Positions 42,447-54,772 of a stretch of DNA of 64,000 nucleotides are shown in pieces. Both the position numbers and the translations under genes were made by a program. Numbering within the stretch: position 1 is the first letter of the stretch; every line of letters starts with the position of its first letter. Source of the DNA: Selaginella moellendorffii (lineage: Eukaryota; Streptophyta; Lycopodiopsida; Selaginellales; Selaginellaceae); the NCBI RefSeq assembly GCF_000143415.4, contig NW_003314314.1, positions 679,443 to 743,442 of the forward strand. The letters run 5' to 3'. The notes beneath the pieces are model-generated. The model did not search any database, was not told the DNA's origin, and worked only from the letters and a program-made list of their open reading frames with translations.

Positions 42447-44555
42447 CTACATCTCATCGTCATCTTCAACCTCATGATCTTCGACCTCACAATCTTCGAC
42501 ATCATCTCCATCTTCCTCTTCCTGTCCTGACTCAAGCTCGTCTTCAGGATGAGGAACTGTCTCCAGGACTTTGTAGCTTACAAACTTGTCGTAATCACGA
42601 TCATTTTTGCAGGTTAACAACCTGGTGTTGCAAGCCACAAAAACCAGATCCGCTGTCCTGTCCATGGTAAGTCTGTTCCTCTTTTTTGAAGAAACATGCT
42701 CGAAAGTACTGAACAATCTCTCCACCGAGGACAACGAGCATGCCTGACTTAGAACTTGAATGGCCAACTTCTGAAGAGCTGGAGTTTCATAACCATAATC
42801 CTCCCACCAACGTACAGCTCCCCTCTTAGTGCGATCAGCCTTAGCATCATATGAGTTGAAAATGCCTCCTATCCTCCGGTAAGTTAAAAGCTCATCACGT
42901 ATCACATCCCTCTCACTGGATGTAAACATGGCCAGCAGATAAGCATTCCAGTCCTTCATGACCTCTCTGTTAGCATGCTTTTCATACTCCTGAAACTCGG
43001 GGTCCAACATGTACGCCACCGAGTGCATGAGCGAGTGATACTCATGCCACCTATTAGACATGATCTGATGAAGTTCCCTGTACCTGCCATAATCCGACTG
43101 TCCTTCCTCTAAACTTGCATCCAACCTGTTCATGCACTCATATATCTTTCCAATCGCAGGTATATCACCGTCCACAACACGAAGAAGCAGCATAACATCC
43201 TTGGACACCTCTAGCATGTCCTTAACCTGTTGCTAGAAACTGTCATCAAAAACCGTTGCATAACTGTCCCTTCCTGCTCTCGACTTCGACTTAGGCCTTG
43301 CTCTGTACGCAGGGCATACGAACATCTGTTGTAAAGCTTCTCGGAGCTCCACCAGCCTCTCCATCATAATGAAGTTGTAGCCGAACCTGGTATCACAATA
43401 ACGCAGCAATCGCTTGTGAGTAAACTCCGCCAGCAGTGCCACTATATGAGAGTGGTTTCTAACGAAGATCACCAAAGACTTTCCACGCTCCAGAAGTGTT
43501 GCCATCCATGGAAGTACACCGAAGTCTTTCAAGGCATTGTTCAAGCAATGGGCAAAACATTGAATTTTCGGGTACCTCTGTTGCAAAAGTGCTGCTGCTG
43601 CTCTGTTTGCATTTTCCCCATCGGTCACAACCATGACAACGTTCTCTGCACCTACAATGTTAATGCCTTCTTCCCAGCAACGCAGAGTATTTTCAGCTGT
43701 TTTTCCTGTTAAGGAAATGTCGATAGCCTTCAAAAAAGCTCCTCGTCCTTGACTATATGCCACAAGCCCCATGATATGCCGATTCCTCCTATCTGCCCAC
43801 CCGTCTGCGCATATGGTTGCACCCCTCTGCTCCCACTGCTTCCTCAAGGACGCCATCTCAATGTCAATGAATCGTTTCTCTTTCACCAAAAGCTTATCCC
43901 GGAGATCATCATATTTTGGTGGTGCATAAGGCACACCATGCCTGGCAACTTCCTGTATCATATTGAGGAAGTAAGGTGACCGAGCCTTGACAAATGGAAT
44001 GTGTTCATTCCAGAAAAATCTTTTGATAGCCACATCAACTCGGTTCTTCCGCTCAGGATCCATCGAATCAACAATATGGACTTGACTCTGTTTGCTAAAA
44101 AACAGGGAACTGCAGCCACTTCCACTTGACTGGGATGATACCACCGGTGGAAATCCTTGGACATTGCCATCCATTCTCATAGAAGCACCACCAGATTCAT
44201 TCGGCCGTTTCTTCCCCCTTGCCCCTTTCTCGGAATCAATAACCTTTTGCATATTGAGCAGATCCGCTTTCTTGTTACCTGGGATGAGAGGACAACTCAC
44301 AATATCCTTGCTGCTTGGGCCTTCTCCTAACAGATGAGCTCGCACACGATCAACACCACTCAGTTTGTTCACCATTGGGCAGTATTTGCATGACCATAAT
44401 TTGTGGCCATGCCCCCTGCTCTCAAGAACACTTACCTCATCCCACCATCGCGAAGAAGGATGCTTTCGCAGTATGCTGGATTGCTGCGCCATGCTTGTTT
44501 GCCTTGGATTGCTGCTGCTGTGCCCTGAAATGGTGCGCCCTGGCTGGATTGTCAT
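42447..44555 (-). CDS. hAT transposase, one in-frame TAG
   Basis: From ATG at 44555 to the stop at 42447, one frame of 703 codons interrupted only by TAG at 43235-43233. In order: a BED-type zinc finger (CKYC plus downstream His near residues 55-75), a DUF659 region (RGATICADGWADRRNRHIMG, VVMVVTDGENAN, IQCFAHCLNNALKDFG), and the hAT C-terminal dimerisation domain (IQVLSQACSLSSVERLFSTF, KKRNRLTMDRTADLVFVACN), ending in an acidic tail. The TAG falls between VFDDSF and QQVKDML, where relatives usually have Trp (FW). Everything else is intact, so the element was active recently and this copy is disabled by one change. Confidence 0.9.
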
Positions 44556-44602
44556 GTGATGCCGTGCGCCCTAAAACCAGAATATTCCGCGCGAGAATAT
44601 TC

Positions 44603-44641
44603 TGAACAGTGGTCCGTGTTACTAACACGGACCACTGTTCA
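44603..44641. repeat. Perfect hairpin in hAT subterminal region
   Basis: Two 19-base arms (TGAACAGTGGTCCGTGTTA and its exact complement) round a single C. It lies 90 bp inside the transposon end, upstream of the transposase ATG. Confidence 0.9.
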
Positions 44642-44736
44642 CGAACACAGCCGTGGGAACACGACCCATGGCCGTGTTTGTGAAACACGGTGAACACGGC
44701 CGGGATCCCGGCCGTGTTCGTAACACGGATATTGGC

Positions 44737-47551
44737 TAAGTGCTATCATCATTAACTTAGATGACACGTATCTTCATTGGTAAAAAAGGAAGCCACTAGT
44801 GTGGATACATAATTGGGAATATCATAAAAGAGTCACTTTGGAATCAATTATTAACTTGGTCAATATGACCTTTCAACCATTAATCAAAACTTATTTGTTA
44901 AATCAAAGTGATGAAGAAAAAGTAAAAGAATTTATCTTGAACTCTGGTAATAAGCATACACCACAACTAGTCCATGAAAATGGTAAATATATTTTGTGTA
45001 GAGGAGACATCAATACTTACCATCACAAACAATAAAAAGATAAGAAAGATAAAAAAAGTTTACCCTTTATGGAATGCTGTATAGAATATTGTTAAAAGCG
45101 TTTATGAGTCATTATAATCCTCTTTTCTAAGCTATTAGAGGAAAGAATTAACTATTGTGACAAACCATTAAAAAGTATAACCTAAACAACTAGATTCTCT
45201 TTTCTCTTAGACTATCTAGTTCTATAATTAACACTATAGCTTCCTTCATTCCACTTATTGCTTCACTATTTCCCATCATTCCACCATAATTAAATCTAGA
45301 ATTACCAATCATTGTCTCCACCACCACTATTAATCCTACCACTACTATTATATCTATCTATACTCCTAGTTCTCCAAATACTATTTGGCTAACTAGAGTA
45401 TGAATTAATATAACTTGAGCTATAACTATTTATATTACCACCATTGCTGCCAATATATCCTTTATTACTAGATAAAGTTTATGTATAATCCCAATATGAA
45501 GTTATTGGAATGTGGTTATGGATTTGATGAACTTTAAATGCATAAGACATTATAATGAGATCAATATCTATTCTATCACTTATGAAATGACAATGATGAG
45601 TGCTTAAATTTTGTAGCACATGTGGTTTTCACTTTTGTCCCTATAGTGATTTACCATAGGATTATAATAAAATGGAACTTAAACCTTTGCAATAGTAATA
45701 GAGTGGAATTTAAATTTTAGGGCCTTAGGCCACTAAAGGAAGGGACAAAGCCAAACTCCTAAACATAGAGCTAAGGAATGAAACTAAAGCATACATAAAT
45801 ATTATAGTAGATTACATTGATATTTTTTTACCACAGTCCCATGGTGAATAACTTTGTTCGTGGATGCTCCACAAAAGGAAGGATAATTTCAAGTTTAGGA
45901 GTAGGAACATCCACTCGTACCACAATCTCATAATAGATACCTTTATCCCTAGATGTTCCACAAAAGGAAAGACAATTTAAAATTTAGGGGTAGGAATATA
46001 CTTTATTCAAAGGTATTTATATTTTAAGTAATCACTAATTAATGGGAATTGAGTAAGTGCCATTTGCTCTAATACCACATATAACGCATTCTATTTCTCT
46101 CCTCTTAATCTAATTTGAAAAAGGGCAATTGCTTGATAAAAGAGTTTTTTAGTAGTTATTTTATCCCCATTTATCCCCTAAGATTCTAAGAAAATACGGT
46201 GATATTGAAAGAGCTTTTGCTAATGCATGATTAAGGCATCAACTTATATAACAATTTAAGACTCAAATTATGAAGCAATAATAAAGAATCATTATGAAAG
46301 TTTAAGGTCTTAGTGAGCAGTATTCAAAGGATTTAGATCACATGGATAGTAGAAAATTTTACAAGGAAATTTGTGATATAGCACGAGATAGCAAATTTGA
46401 AAGGAAGATAGGGTTTTGGAATTTTCTTGTGGATATATCCAAGAACTTGTTTCGCCCAGCTGGTGGATAGCCATGAAATACAAGCTAAGAGCAAATTTTT
46501 GAGGTTATTCAAATCCATGAAGAAGCACAAATTGATGATTTTATATCCTTAAAATTTTGTTAGGCCAAGTACTTCTATAACCAGATGAGCTATAAGAACA
46601 ACACTTCACTACAGTATTAGAGTGTAGGTATTTTTCTATAGATTTCAAGTTTTCTATATATAAACTAAGTATTGAATTATTGGTTGATATATTCCAGCAA
46701 GTTCAAGCATCTACAATGCTTATATAAATCAAAATGCTGAGAGAATTCTTATACTAGGGCTAAAGATGAGACATACATCAAAACAACATTACATTTGGAT
46801 GTAAAGGTAGATATACTTGTTGGATTTTGTGGTCTAAATGCAAATCACATGTGAGATGACAAATTTCTTGTTAAAGTAGGGGCAGGAGAGGAAGGCTACA
46901 ATAACATTATAGCAATTTTTGACAATTTCTAACAAACTCATTATAGTCATGTGCTTAAAGTGAACTTACTATACTATTACAATCTACCAAAGTTATTTCT
47001 TGTTATCCAACTTACTTACAATAGATATTTAGATATTTCATTTGTAGTTATAGTAACTTTAATCTTAGAAGTCTTATAACTTGGATATTCAACAGCAACG
47101 GGAGTGAGTTCATGACACTTGGGATAATAATTTGCAATAAGTTCTTAGCCTAAAAATTACCCATGCATTTGATGGTAATTCAAGATATCAAAAACTAATG
47201 CTAAAAAATTATATACATTTTAAAATATACTAGGCCAGTTGGGTGTTTACAATATTACAAAAAGAGGATGGTTCTATTTATAGACTGCATGATCAAAAAT
47301 TCATCTTTAATGGCAAAAAATTTGTAAATCCGCTAGATTCTTTAAGAAATTTTATCCTTGGGAAGTTCTTAGCAACATTGAATCATATTAGAAAAGTCTT
47401 TATTGCTCTTCCAAGACATGAACATAGCTCAAATTAAAGTGATATGGATAGGAAGGACCATCAAAATTGAGCTACTACATAAAGACTAGATTTTAGGAAT
47501 GCATATATATATTACGAGGTGATTGAATTACAACTAAGTGAACTTAGTGAA
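44737..47551. other. AT-rich, no gene; probable old retroelement debris
   Basis: No frame above 80 codons and no recognised domain. A CCACAAAAGGAA-bearing block recurs at about 45869 and 45957 and flanks similar text, and ACCACTATTAAT-type low complexity lies at 45240-45480. Confidence 0.45.
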
Positions 47552-49735
47552 GAAGAATTAATAAAATCTTTGTCAATTCTTTTATCAAAAGATTTATTCT
47601 TGATTACATCATTGCTCTAAAATTCCCTCTAAAGCACACCTAATAGAGTACGATGCATAAGTTATAGAAAAGATCATCTAAAGCCTTGCATTAGAGAAGT
47701 GAAATTTAAAGTTCTTTTTCCTCCCTTGGCAATGATCATGCCCATATTTTCATTTTTGTCCTTGAACACAAGTAGCAACAATCATCAAAATTCTATAATG
47801 TCTCATGAAAAGTAAATATATATAGTTACAAATAGAAGAGATATGTTTCATAGTATTGTGCTACTTGAAAAGTATCATCAAAGTGGTTAGTGCAATTACA
47901 TGTATAAATCTTATAAGATCTTGATAAAGTCTCAAATAACCCTTAATAAGACAATGCAATTACGCAATCTTAAATGCATGCTTGAAGATATTCAAGAAAA
48001 AACTTTAATCAACATGAGTGGTTATATTTAAAACATTATACCATTGTAACTGCATATTTGAAAATATGTGGGAAACTTATGTAAACACTAAGCATTGGCA
48101 TAAGATAAGTGGCAATCATTATAAAGTGATTAAATGAATGATACACATCATCTATAGAATTCCTAAGGAAAAAATTTAGTTTATGCAAGGATTAGCAATA
48201 ATAGCAAGAGAAGTTACATCATGCACTATGAATGCCACCATCATCTAAGTGCATAATATCATATTTATTAGATACCTAGTTTAAATTAAATATAAATTAA
48301 GATAAGTAATTGATAATTGATTAAAAAATAAAACATTGCTACACATTGCATGTAGAAATGCTTGGTGTGTTTAATAGTAGTGTTATTCTTACTTATTAAT
48401 TCAATTGATCAAATAAAGTTTATAATTATAATTTATAAACACAAAATTAATCTTATTGCATATCAACCATTAGATGATAGAATAAAAAATAATATACTAG
48501 AAAGGTTTTAAGAAAGTTTATAAATTATAAACATGTTTATAAATTATAAATACAAGATTAATCTAAATGAATAACAACCATTAGATGATAGAATATCCTA
48601 GGATATCCAAGTATTTTTATGTATATCCGCTACCATCCTAGCCCCTCTACAAGTTTGTTTAAGCAAACCAAAAAATTCAAAGAGAGAATATTGAAGATTA
48701 TATTTTCTATTTCATTAGTTTCATTAAGCATCAAAACATTATTTATAAAAAATAATAAGACCATACAGGCCTTTTTTATTTGCAAATTTTCTAGTAAATT
48801 TATTCTCCCTTTGTATTTTGTGTCAGAACTCATAATAATTTTAGTGTTGTGATAACTGCAAATGATGTGTTCATATCAGACACTCAAAATAAATTTTTTT
48901 GTACAAACACATAAGTAGCCTAATGCAATTTTTCAGAATACTTGAACAAAAGTCTTTGGAAAGTTTAAGAAATATTTTAAATATCCTCAACTCAATATTT
49001 GTGGATTTTTTGGTGTTAGCAAATGAACTTTACCAGATATTGGAGAAAAATCCATAATGAAGATAGGCATAGATCTAAAAATGCAATTTAATTTACACCA
49101 TAATGATAAATGAAAGGTATACTGCCATTTCTAAGTACATCTATAGTAGAAGAAAGCACTCCTAAATTATTTCACAAATATAAAGAATGAGCTAGATAAT
49201 TTCAAGAACTTTATCTCTGTATGGTGACCTTAAGTAAATAATAAATCGAGGTTAATTTTTGTATCCAATAAATCAAGTGGCTATAATAAAAATAACTAAA
49301 GACCACGATATAAAAATGAAAAAAATAGAAAAAAATATATTGTTTCCATTTTTATTTTGGTACCAGGGATTACAATCAACTTCTTCAAGAAGTTCCTCCT
49401 TTGAATTTGCGACTTGCAGACTTGCAAATAGAAATTGCCTAAAGCTGAGATGTTGGAGCCTATAGAACAAACTCCCATTGAAAGGGTTCATACTCAATTT
49501 CCTCACCGGCTTGAAAGTGAGCTCAAATGCACTTGCTATCATCACTTTTGACATTGTCCCAGCCAAGCCTATACCCCATTTTGTTACGTTTCACCTTATT
49601 TGACTAAATCACAATTTGAGTCAGGAAAATGCCCGCGCAATCTCGGCCGCCAATCAAGAACAACGAAAAACACAAACCAGTCTCCTTTGATGGTCTGACA
49701 AAAGAGTCCTATCAAAACTCTCCACATCGCTCTCA

Positions 49736-49743
49736 TATATAAG
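49736..49743 (+). promoter_or_regulatory. TATA box of lectin-like gene A (same in copy B, 56981-56988)
   Basis: TATATAAG, 82 bases before the ATG; the surrounding 260 bp look identical in copy B. Confidence 0.5.
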
Positions 49744-49824
49744 CTTCTCATGGAAACAAAACGCTCTTATTCAAAGCATTGCTCAGTCGATCCACAATCA
49801 TAGAGAAAACTTCATTGAAGGACG

Positions 49825-50397
49825 ATGGAAAAGCTCATATTGTTCTCGCTGTTCTTGTCCATTGTCTCACGCTGCTTCGCTCAACTCGGCCAGACGAATG
49901 GTAGTGATTTTTCTGTAATCTTAAGCTTCACTGGTCCTCCAACACCAGGAACTTCATTGTCAGTCACTTGGTTGAAGTCTCCAAGAAACTCCTCCACTGC
50001 TGTTCTCGCCAGCAATTCCGCTTCTTTTTGCCAGATCCAGATTAACACGCCGGTGCTGATCGGCCAGCCATTCTGGAGCTCGCCTTGCGCATTCTCACCC
50101 CCCTCTCTCGGGGGCCTAAACTGTTCCTCTCGATTCCAAGTCAACGGGAGCTTGGAGCTCGTCGTGATGGAGGAGGTGGTGTGGAGCACAAGCACAGATG
50201 GGAGAAATGCGAGCTTTGCGAGGCTCAGCGATGGTGGAGAGCTCTCACTTGTGACGTCCTCTAACCAGGTTGTATGGACGAGTAACGATGTGCCACCGGC
50301 GGGGCTTTGTTTGAACACACCAAGCAGTGCCGGATCATCCCTTGCAGTTCCTTGCGGCTTATTGATTCTGCTCGGGTCACTCCTTCTAGCGCTATGA
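49825..50397 (+). CDS. GPI-anchored lectin-like secreted protein, copy A
   Basis: 190 aa, single exon. Signal peptide (MEKLILFSLFLSIVSRCFA), then an Asn-glycosylation-rich domain whose centre resembles a bulb-type mannose-binding lectin repeat (GSLELVVMEEVVWSTSTDG, FARLSDGGELSLVTSSNQVV, WTS). A Ser/Gly stretch leads into a C-terminal hydrophobic tail (PCGLLILLGSLLLAL) as in GPI anchoring. It probably sits on the outer cell surface. The closest relative is the paralogue at 57070. The canonical QxDxNxVxY sugar-binding motif is not clearly present, so carbohydrate binding is not assured. Confidence 0.6.
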   Translation: MEKLILFSLFLSIVSRCFAQLGQTNGSDFSVILSFTGPPTPGTSLSVTWLKSPRNSSTAVLASNSASFCQIQINTPVLIGQPFWSSPCAFSPPSLGGLNCSSRFQVNGSLELVVMEEVVWSTSTDGRNASFARLSDGGELSLVTSSNQVVWTSNDVPPAGLCLNTPSSAGSSLAVPCGLLILLGSLLLAL

Positions 50398-50692
50398 AAG
50401 AGTGTGTAGATCTTCTATCACAATAAAATTCTTCCACCATTCCTTAAAAGATATCTCAGTGATCCACTAAGTCGATTCTTTGTCAGCTCTATAGATATAT
50501 GTGAAGAACTAACTACAAGCACAAAGTGGGCGGTAGAGATTTGCCCGGGTGGAAAAATCATATCGGCTCACAATGTGCCAAGTTGATGCTTATCGGCTGT
50601 CCATGTGTCTTCCTTCTATCGTTAGACCCTAATCACTTGGCACTTGCCATGGAAGCTCTTTAGCTAGGTTTCTCGGATCGATCCATTCCTCC

Positions 50693-51267
50693 ATGGCGTC
50701 GCTCGATCACAGGGAAGCACGGCGAGCACAGGTGCGCTGGGCTAGAATCGAGGGGCTGAGCCCGGTGTTGCCGATTCCACGCGATAATCTGGGCCTCGGC
50801 GGTGCTGGATTGGGATTCGCGAGCATCAGCTTGTTTGGACGCCGCAAGCAAGAGAATGCGGGCCGGGAGGAGGCTGCTCCGGCTCAAGCGGTGCCATACT
50901 CGCCCAAGCGCGGGACGTATGCGCATGACGCTCTACAGCGGAGGTTTAAGGTGGGATTTTAGATTGTTTTGTTTATTCCCATGCCGTGACGAAGGAAGAT
51001 CTTTGTCTTTGGCTCTTTCAGGAGCTGGACAAGCAAAACGCTGGGCACATAAGCGAGAATGATCTGAAAGCGACAGGATCAATCAGGGAAAAGCTAGCTA
51101 GCAGCAAAGCGAGCTGTGGTACTGTCGGAATGAGAAGTTGGCGAAATGTGACGAAGAAGGGTCGTCCAAAAGAAGGGACGTATCAAAGTCCGGGAAAATG
51201 GAAAGACCCAAGGAAAAGGAAGGCGGAGGTCAGCCACGCGTTGGACGCAGACTGGAAATTCCAATGA
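50693..51267 (+). pseudogene. Calcium-dependent mitochondrial carrier, copy A, truncated chimera
   Basis: Exon 1 (50693-50950) and the intron (50951-51021) are those of the full gene at 57938. Exon 2 starts at 51022 (ELDKQNAGHISENDLKA) but after 16 codons it runs across the deletion junction at about 51067 into sequence from downstream of the full gene (TGSIREKLASSKASCG), ending at TGA 51267. The spliced frame would be 167 codons, with one EF-hand-like loop and no transport domain. It cannot act as a carrier; a short chimeric protein might still be made because promoter, start and splice sites are intact. Confidence 0.8.
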
Positions 51268-51402
51268 ATGCGTGTGTTGGGCGTCTCCAGACAACGATGA
51301 GGACTTTGATAAGTTAAATCAATATGAATTACCAGGTAGCAAGCAAGCCAAGCAGAAGAGGCATAGGGAGAGCAAAATCACAAGGGAAATGATAAGCTCC
51401 AC

Positions 51403-52375
51403 AATTACTTATTCAATCAACCTTTTCAAACTTTTTGACAAATAAAGGGTAGGAAACCTTTATTAAATTGTATCTGGATTAATTTTAAAGTAGTTTTTCC
51501 ACCACAAAGAAGTATGACCCATAAGCTTCATTGAAAAAAAATTGGGTTGTGAGATAAATAGTTTTCTTATGACTCTAACTAACAATCAACCCCTTAATTG
51601 TCACAAACATCTGGTAACAACTTCCCATCTTACAATACCATAATCTTTTATATGATTGATGTAACAATGGTAATCATAGATATGAGATTGATTTATTCAT
51701 CTTGAGAGTCCATGTGAAGCAAGAAAATCTTTAATGACATTGATAAAATCCTTAACCTCCTTAAAGCATCCCAACGTTAAAAGGATATTCTTAGAATATT
51801 TCTATATTTTTTGTCAAACACCTAGAAAACTATAAATGAAAATGAGGTCTATAAAGAAAATTTTAAAGTTGAAGAACTTTGATAATAAAAAACTTACCTC
51901 TAGATTGATTCTCAATTTTCCCAAATAAGGCCATATATAGGACTTTTACAATTGAATAATTTGATGCTATACCAGATAGGCTTTAGAATAATGAGGACAT
52001 CGTCAACTAACTCTCATAAAGAATTATCATTGAGATTAGTTCAAATAGTAGTAGTTTTTACTTTCTTCTTGACACAATTGTTTTTATTAAGGATTATAAA
52101 TTTGAGGCTATTAAATATTGCTCTCAAAACTTCTCAAAAAATTCTCAACCTTGCCAATGTGTAAAAGATGTATATAATTGAGTTTTGTTAGCTTTATAAG
52201 TTCTTTATTTTGTAAACACTTGGCCCTTGAAGAATGAAAAAGGGCCAATATTGTTGGAGTTATTGTAACAAACTTGAAATATCTAACAATAGATTTCATC
52301 ATGATCAGTATATCTTTAAACCATTTGCATTTCCTTTTCCATCTAGTTATTATTGTAAGAATAAGTTGCATTACT
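51403..52375. other. AT-rich, no gene
   Basis: Short frames only. It may belong to the decayed gypsy material that follows. Confidence 0.4.
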
Positions 52376-52560
52376 TATAGATCCACTAATGCCTCCTCCT
52401 AATGTTTTTCAAGATCCTAGCTTATTAACTCAATGCTATATATTAATATTAGCATAGTGGGATTTTGATAATCATTGGATTGGTTTCAATCCAAACCACT
52501 ATAGTCTAGGTTAATTGAATATGCATCTTTCCATATTCTCCATACACTTATAAATTGCAT
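52376..52560 (+). repeat. Gypsy LTR copy (family of 26268/31794)
   Basis: CACTAATGCCTCCTCCTAATG, then ATATTAATATTAGCATAGTG, GGTTTCAATCCAAACCA and TCCATACACTTATAAA match 31700-31970, including the region just before the 3' LTR there. Confidence 0.6.
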
Positions 52561-52599
52561 ATTAGTTTTTTAAGTTGAAAGGTTATTTAGCATATAAAA

Positions 52600-53900
52600 T
52601 TTTTATTGAAAATCATAATTTCTAAAGTGTGCTTCAAAGTTTCTGGGTTTTATGGGAGTGAAACTTCACCTAAAAGCCTTTTGTGTGTGCTCTTAGTGTC
52701 TAAGAGGAATTAAGTAGATAGATGGATTAATAGGCAATTACAAATGGCTTTTACCCAAAAGTTAGAACTCATGTGCTAAAATCTTGAGGAACAGCAAGCA
52801 CAAGTAGAATTACAAAGATCCAATCTAGATTTTTTTACTCTTGAGGTTACATCAATAGTTTAGCATGAACAACAAGAACCTATGGCAAATATTCTATTAT
52901 AGCAATTTTATTCCAAAATAGGAGTAAAGGATATATATTTCCCCTCTACTATGTTGGTTGAAAACTTCAAGGACTTGAGCTTGGTTATCCACTTTTAGAG
53001 AAGCAAGATGCATGTATCCTATATGCAATAGAGAAATTAAAGAATTACTTGTGAGGAAGGCATTTTGTATTCCTTATAAATAATATTGCTTTGAGGTACA
53101 TTGCAAAAAAGCTAATACTTCTAAGAAATTTTTCTAAGTGGATGATAAATTATAACAAATTATAACTTTGAGTTTTAATATAAAAAAATTCACTCAAGCA
53201 AAATTGGCTATAATTTTGGATTATAAAATACCTCTAGAGCAAGAAGAGATCCATGCTAGGAAGAGGATCATGATGTTTTGATAATGAGTGTTTAAAGAAT
53301 ATCAAGATTTTACAATTTTGAAAATAAGGAGTTTTTTAAAAGGGTGTAAAGGCATTGAGAAGTAGAAAATCATATGCAAGTCAAAACCATTCATATTAAT
53401 AATTAATCAACTTCACCAAATTGGATGAGACAATATGTTTTAGGGAGCAGTTGAATAGAATAAATGAAAGGAGATCAAAAGTTTAGAATTATAAAAGATA
53501 TTGTAGTGGATACTTTTCCCATAATTATGTAACTAAGAAGATTGTAAATATAAGATATTTCTAGTCAACATTATTCCAAGATATAAAGAAATGGTGTAGG
53601 TCATGTCATATTTATCAAGTCTTTAGAAGAAGAATCCTTCAATCAAGAAGTCTTTATTCAATTTTGTCAACATGATCATTTGAGCAATACGGTATAAATT
53701 TTGTAGGACAAATTGTAGTGACATTAAGTTATAAAAATCTATCCTGGTGGCAATAAACTACCTTACTAAGTGGGCTAAAGCAATAGAAATTAAAACCAAC
53801 ATCAAGGAAGTTAGCTATACTTCCAATTAAGTTAAAAATCTTAAGTCTATAATTAGTGTTTAAGCATGGACTAAGTGATAAGAAGGACTTGTAATTGAGG
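52600..53900 (+). pseudogene. Second decayed gypsy element, gag and integrase traces
   Basis: After the LTR come gag-leader-like text (52690-52860) and, near 53600-53790, frames reading CHICQVFRR, FEQYGINFVGQIVV and LSWWQ, a decayed integrase core. No intact frame. Confidence 0.45.
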
Positions 53901-54772
53901 CTTATTCAACATGAGAATCAATGTTAGCTCTTCAATATACAAAAACAGTTCAATAAAATAGAAAGTATAGATGTGATAAGAAATTTATAAAAGCTTTATA
54001 AATGGAATTCTAATGAATTATATTTGCTAGTAGATTTTAATGAAGAACAACAGAACACCTTAGTGCATGGATATAAATGTTCTAACTTCAACTATAAAAC
54101 AACATTATCATTAGGTTGTAAATAACCTACATGACTTATAGCCATGTTGCTTGTTTGGGTGGGATTATACAACCAAAAATGGCATGTTTAAAGTCAAGAT
54201 ATCTGGATACAAGGCATGTATATACAAAACCATCCTCCTTATACCTCTACTATCAATTTTTCCTTATAATTCTATAGTTGAAGTCAAAGTATAACTACTC
54301 TTTCCTTTCTATATCTTATATTTGTTCTATTACTTATCCACTTTACCTTATCACAAACCTTATCTTCCATCATCTTTATAAAATGATATATTATATAACT
54401 CTTATATTCAAGTATACCCTCCAACTTTGTAAAAGTTTCTACCATCATTCAAAAATATTTCCTTGTGTAATATATGCATTCACTAATAGTCATCTAAATT
54501 TGCCACCTTTTCTACACCAATATTTTATGATATTAACAGCAAAACATAAAATATATTCTAAAGACTATATAATGAAGAGCATTGAGTATGGAGTGATTTT
54601 ATTTTTGTAATATTCTTTATTGATCCTTACTTCCTTAAAAAATATAAAAATTACAAGTTAGTAGAAATCCCTCTCCTCTCTCTTTCTCTCAAAGCACAAA
54701 GTATATAAAAATAGTGTGCCACTAACCACTAAATTCAAACATAATGATTTCATAATTGTGTAAAGAGAAGCT
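53901..54772. other. AT-rich, no gene
   Basis: One frame of 110 codons (54278-54610, hydrophobic and Tyr/Ile-rich) reflects base composition only. Confidence 0.4.

Larger units (their letters stand above)
42200..44728 (-). mobile_element. hAT DNA transposon, 2.5 kb
   Basis: Perfect 8-bp duplication ATATTGGC on both sides. Ends carry short inverted repeats sharing GTTACGAACACG (left CATAGTTACGAACACG, right the reverse complement CCGTGTTACGAACACG). Subterminal regions are packed with ACACGG/CCGTGT and GAATATTC motifs, probable transposase-binding sites. It encodes one transposase on the minus strand, interrupted by a single TAG. Confidence 0.9.
47552..51402 (+). repeat. Segmental duplication, copy A (partner 54773-61253)
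   Basis: Direct copy of the downstream segment, about 7.2 kb apart, very similar throughout including non-coding DNA. It contains a 2-kb AT-rich upstream part, a lectin-like gene and the first 1.4 exons of the carrier gene. At 51067 it jumps from the text matching 58315 to text matching 60929, so 2.6 kb is missing relative to copy B. Confidence 0.85.
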
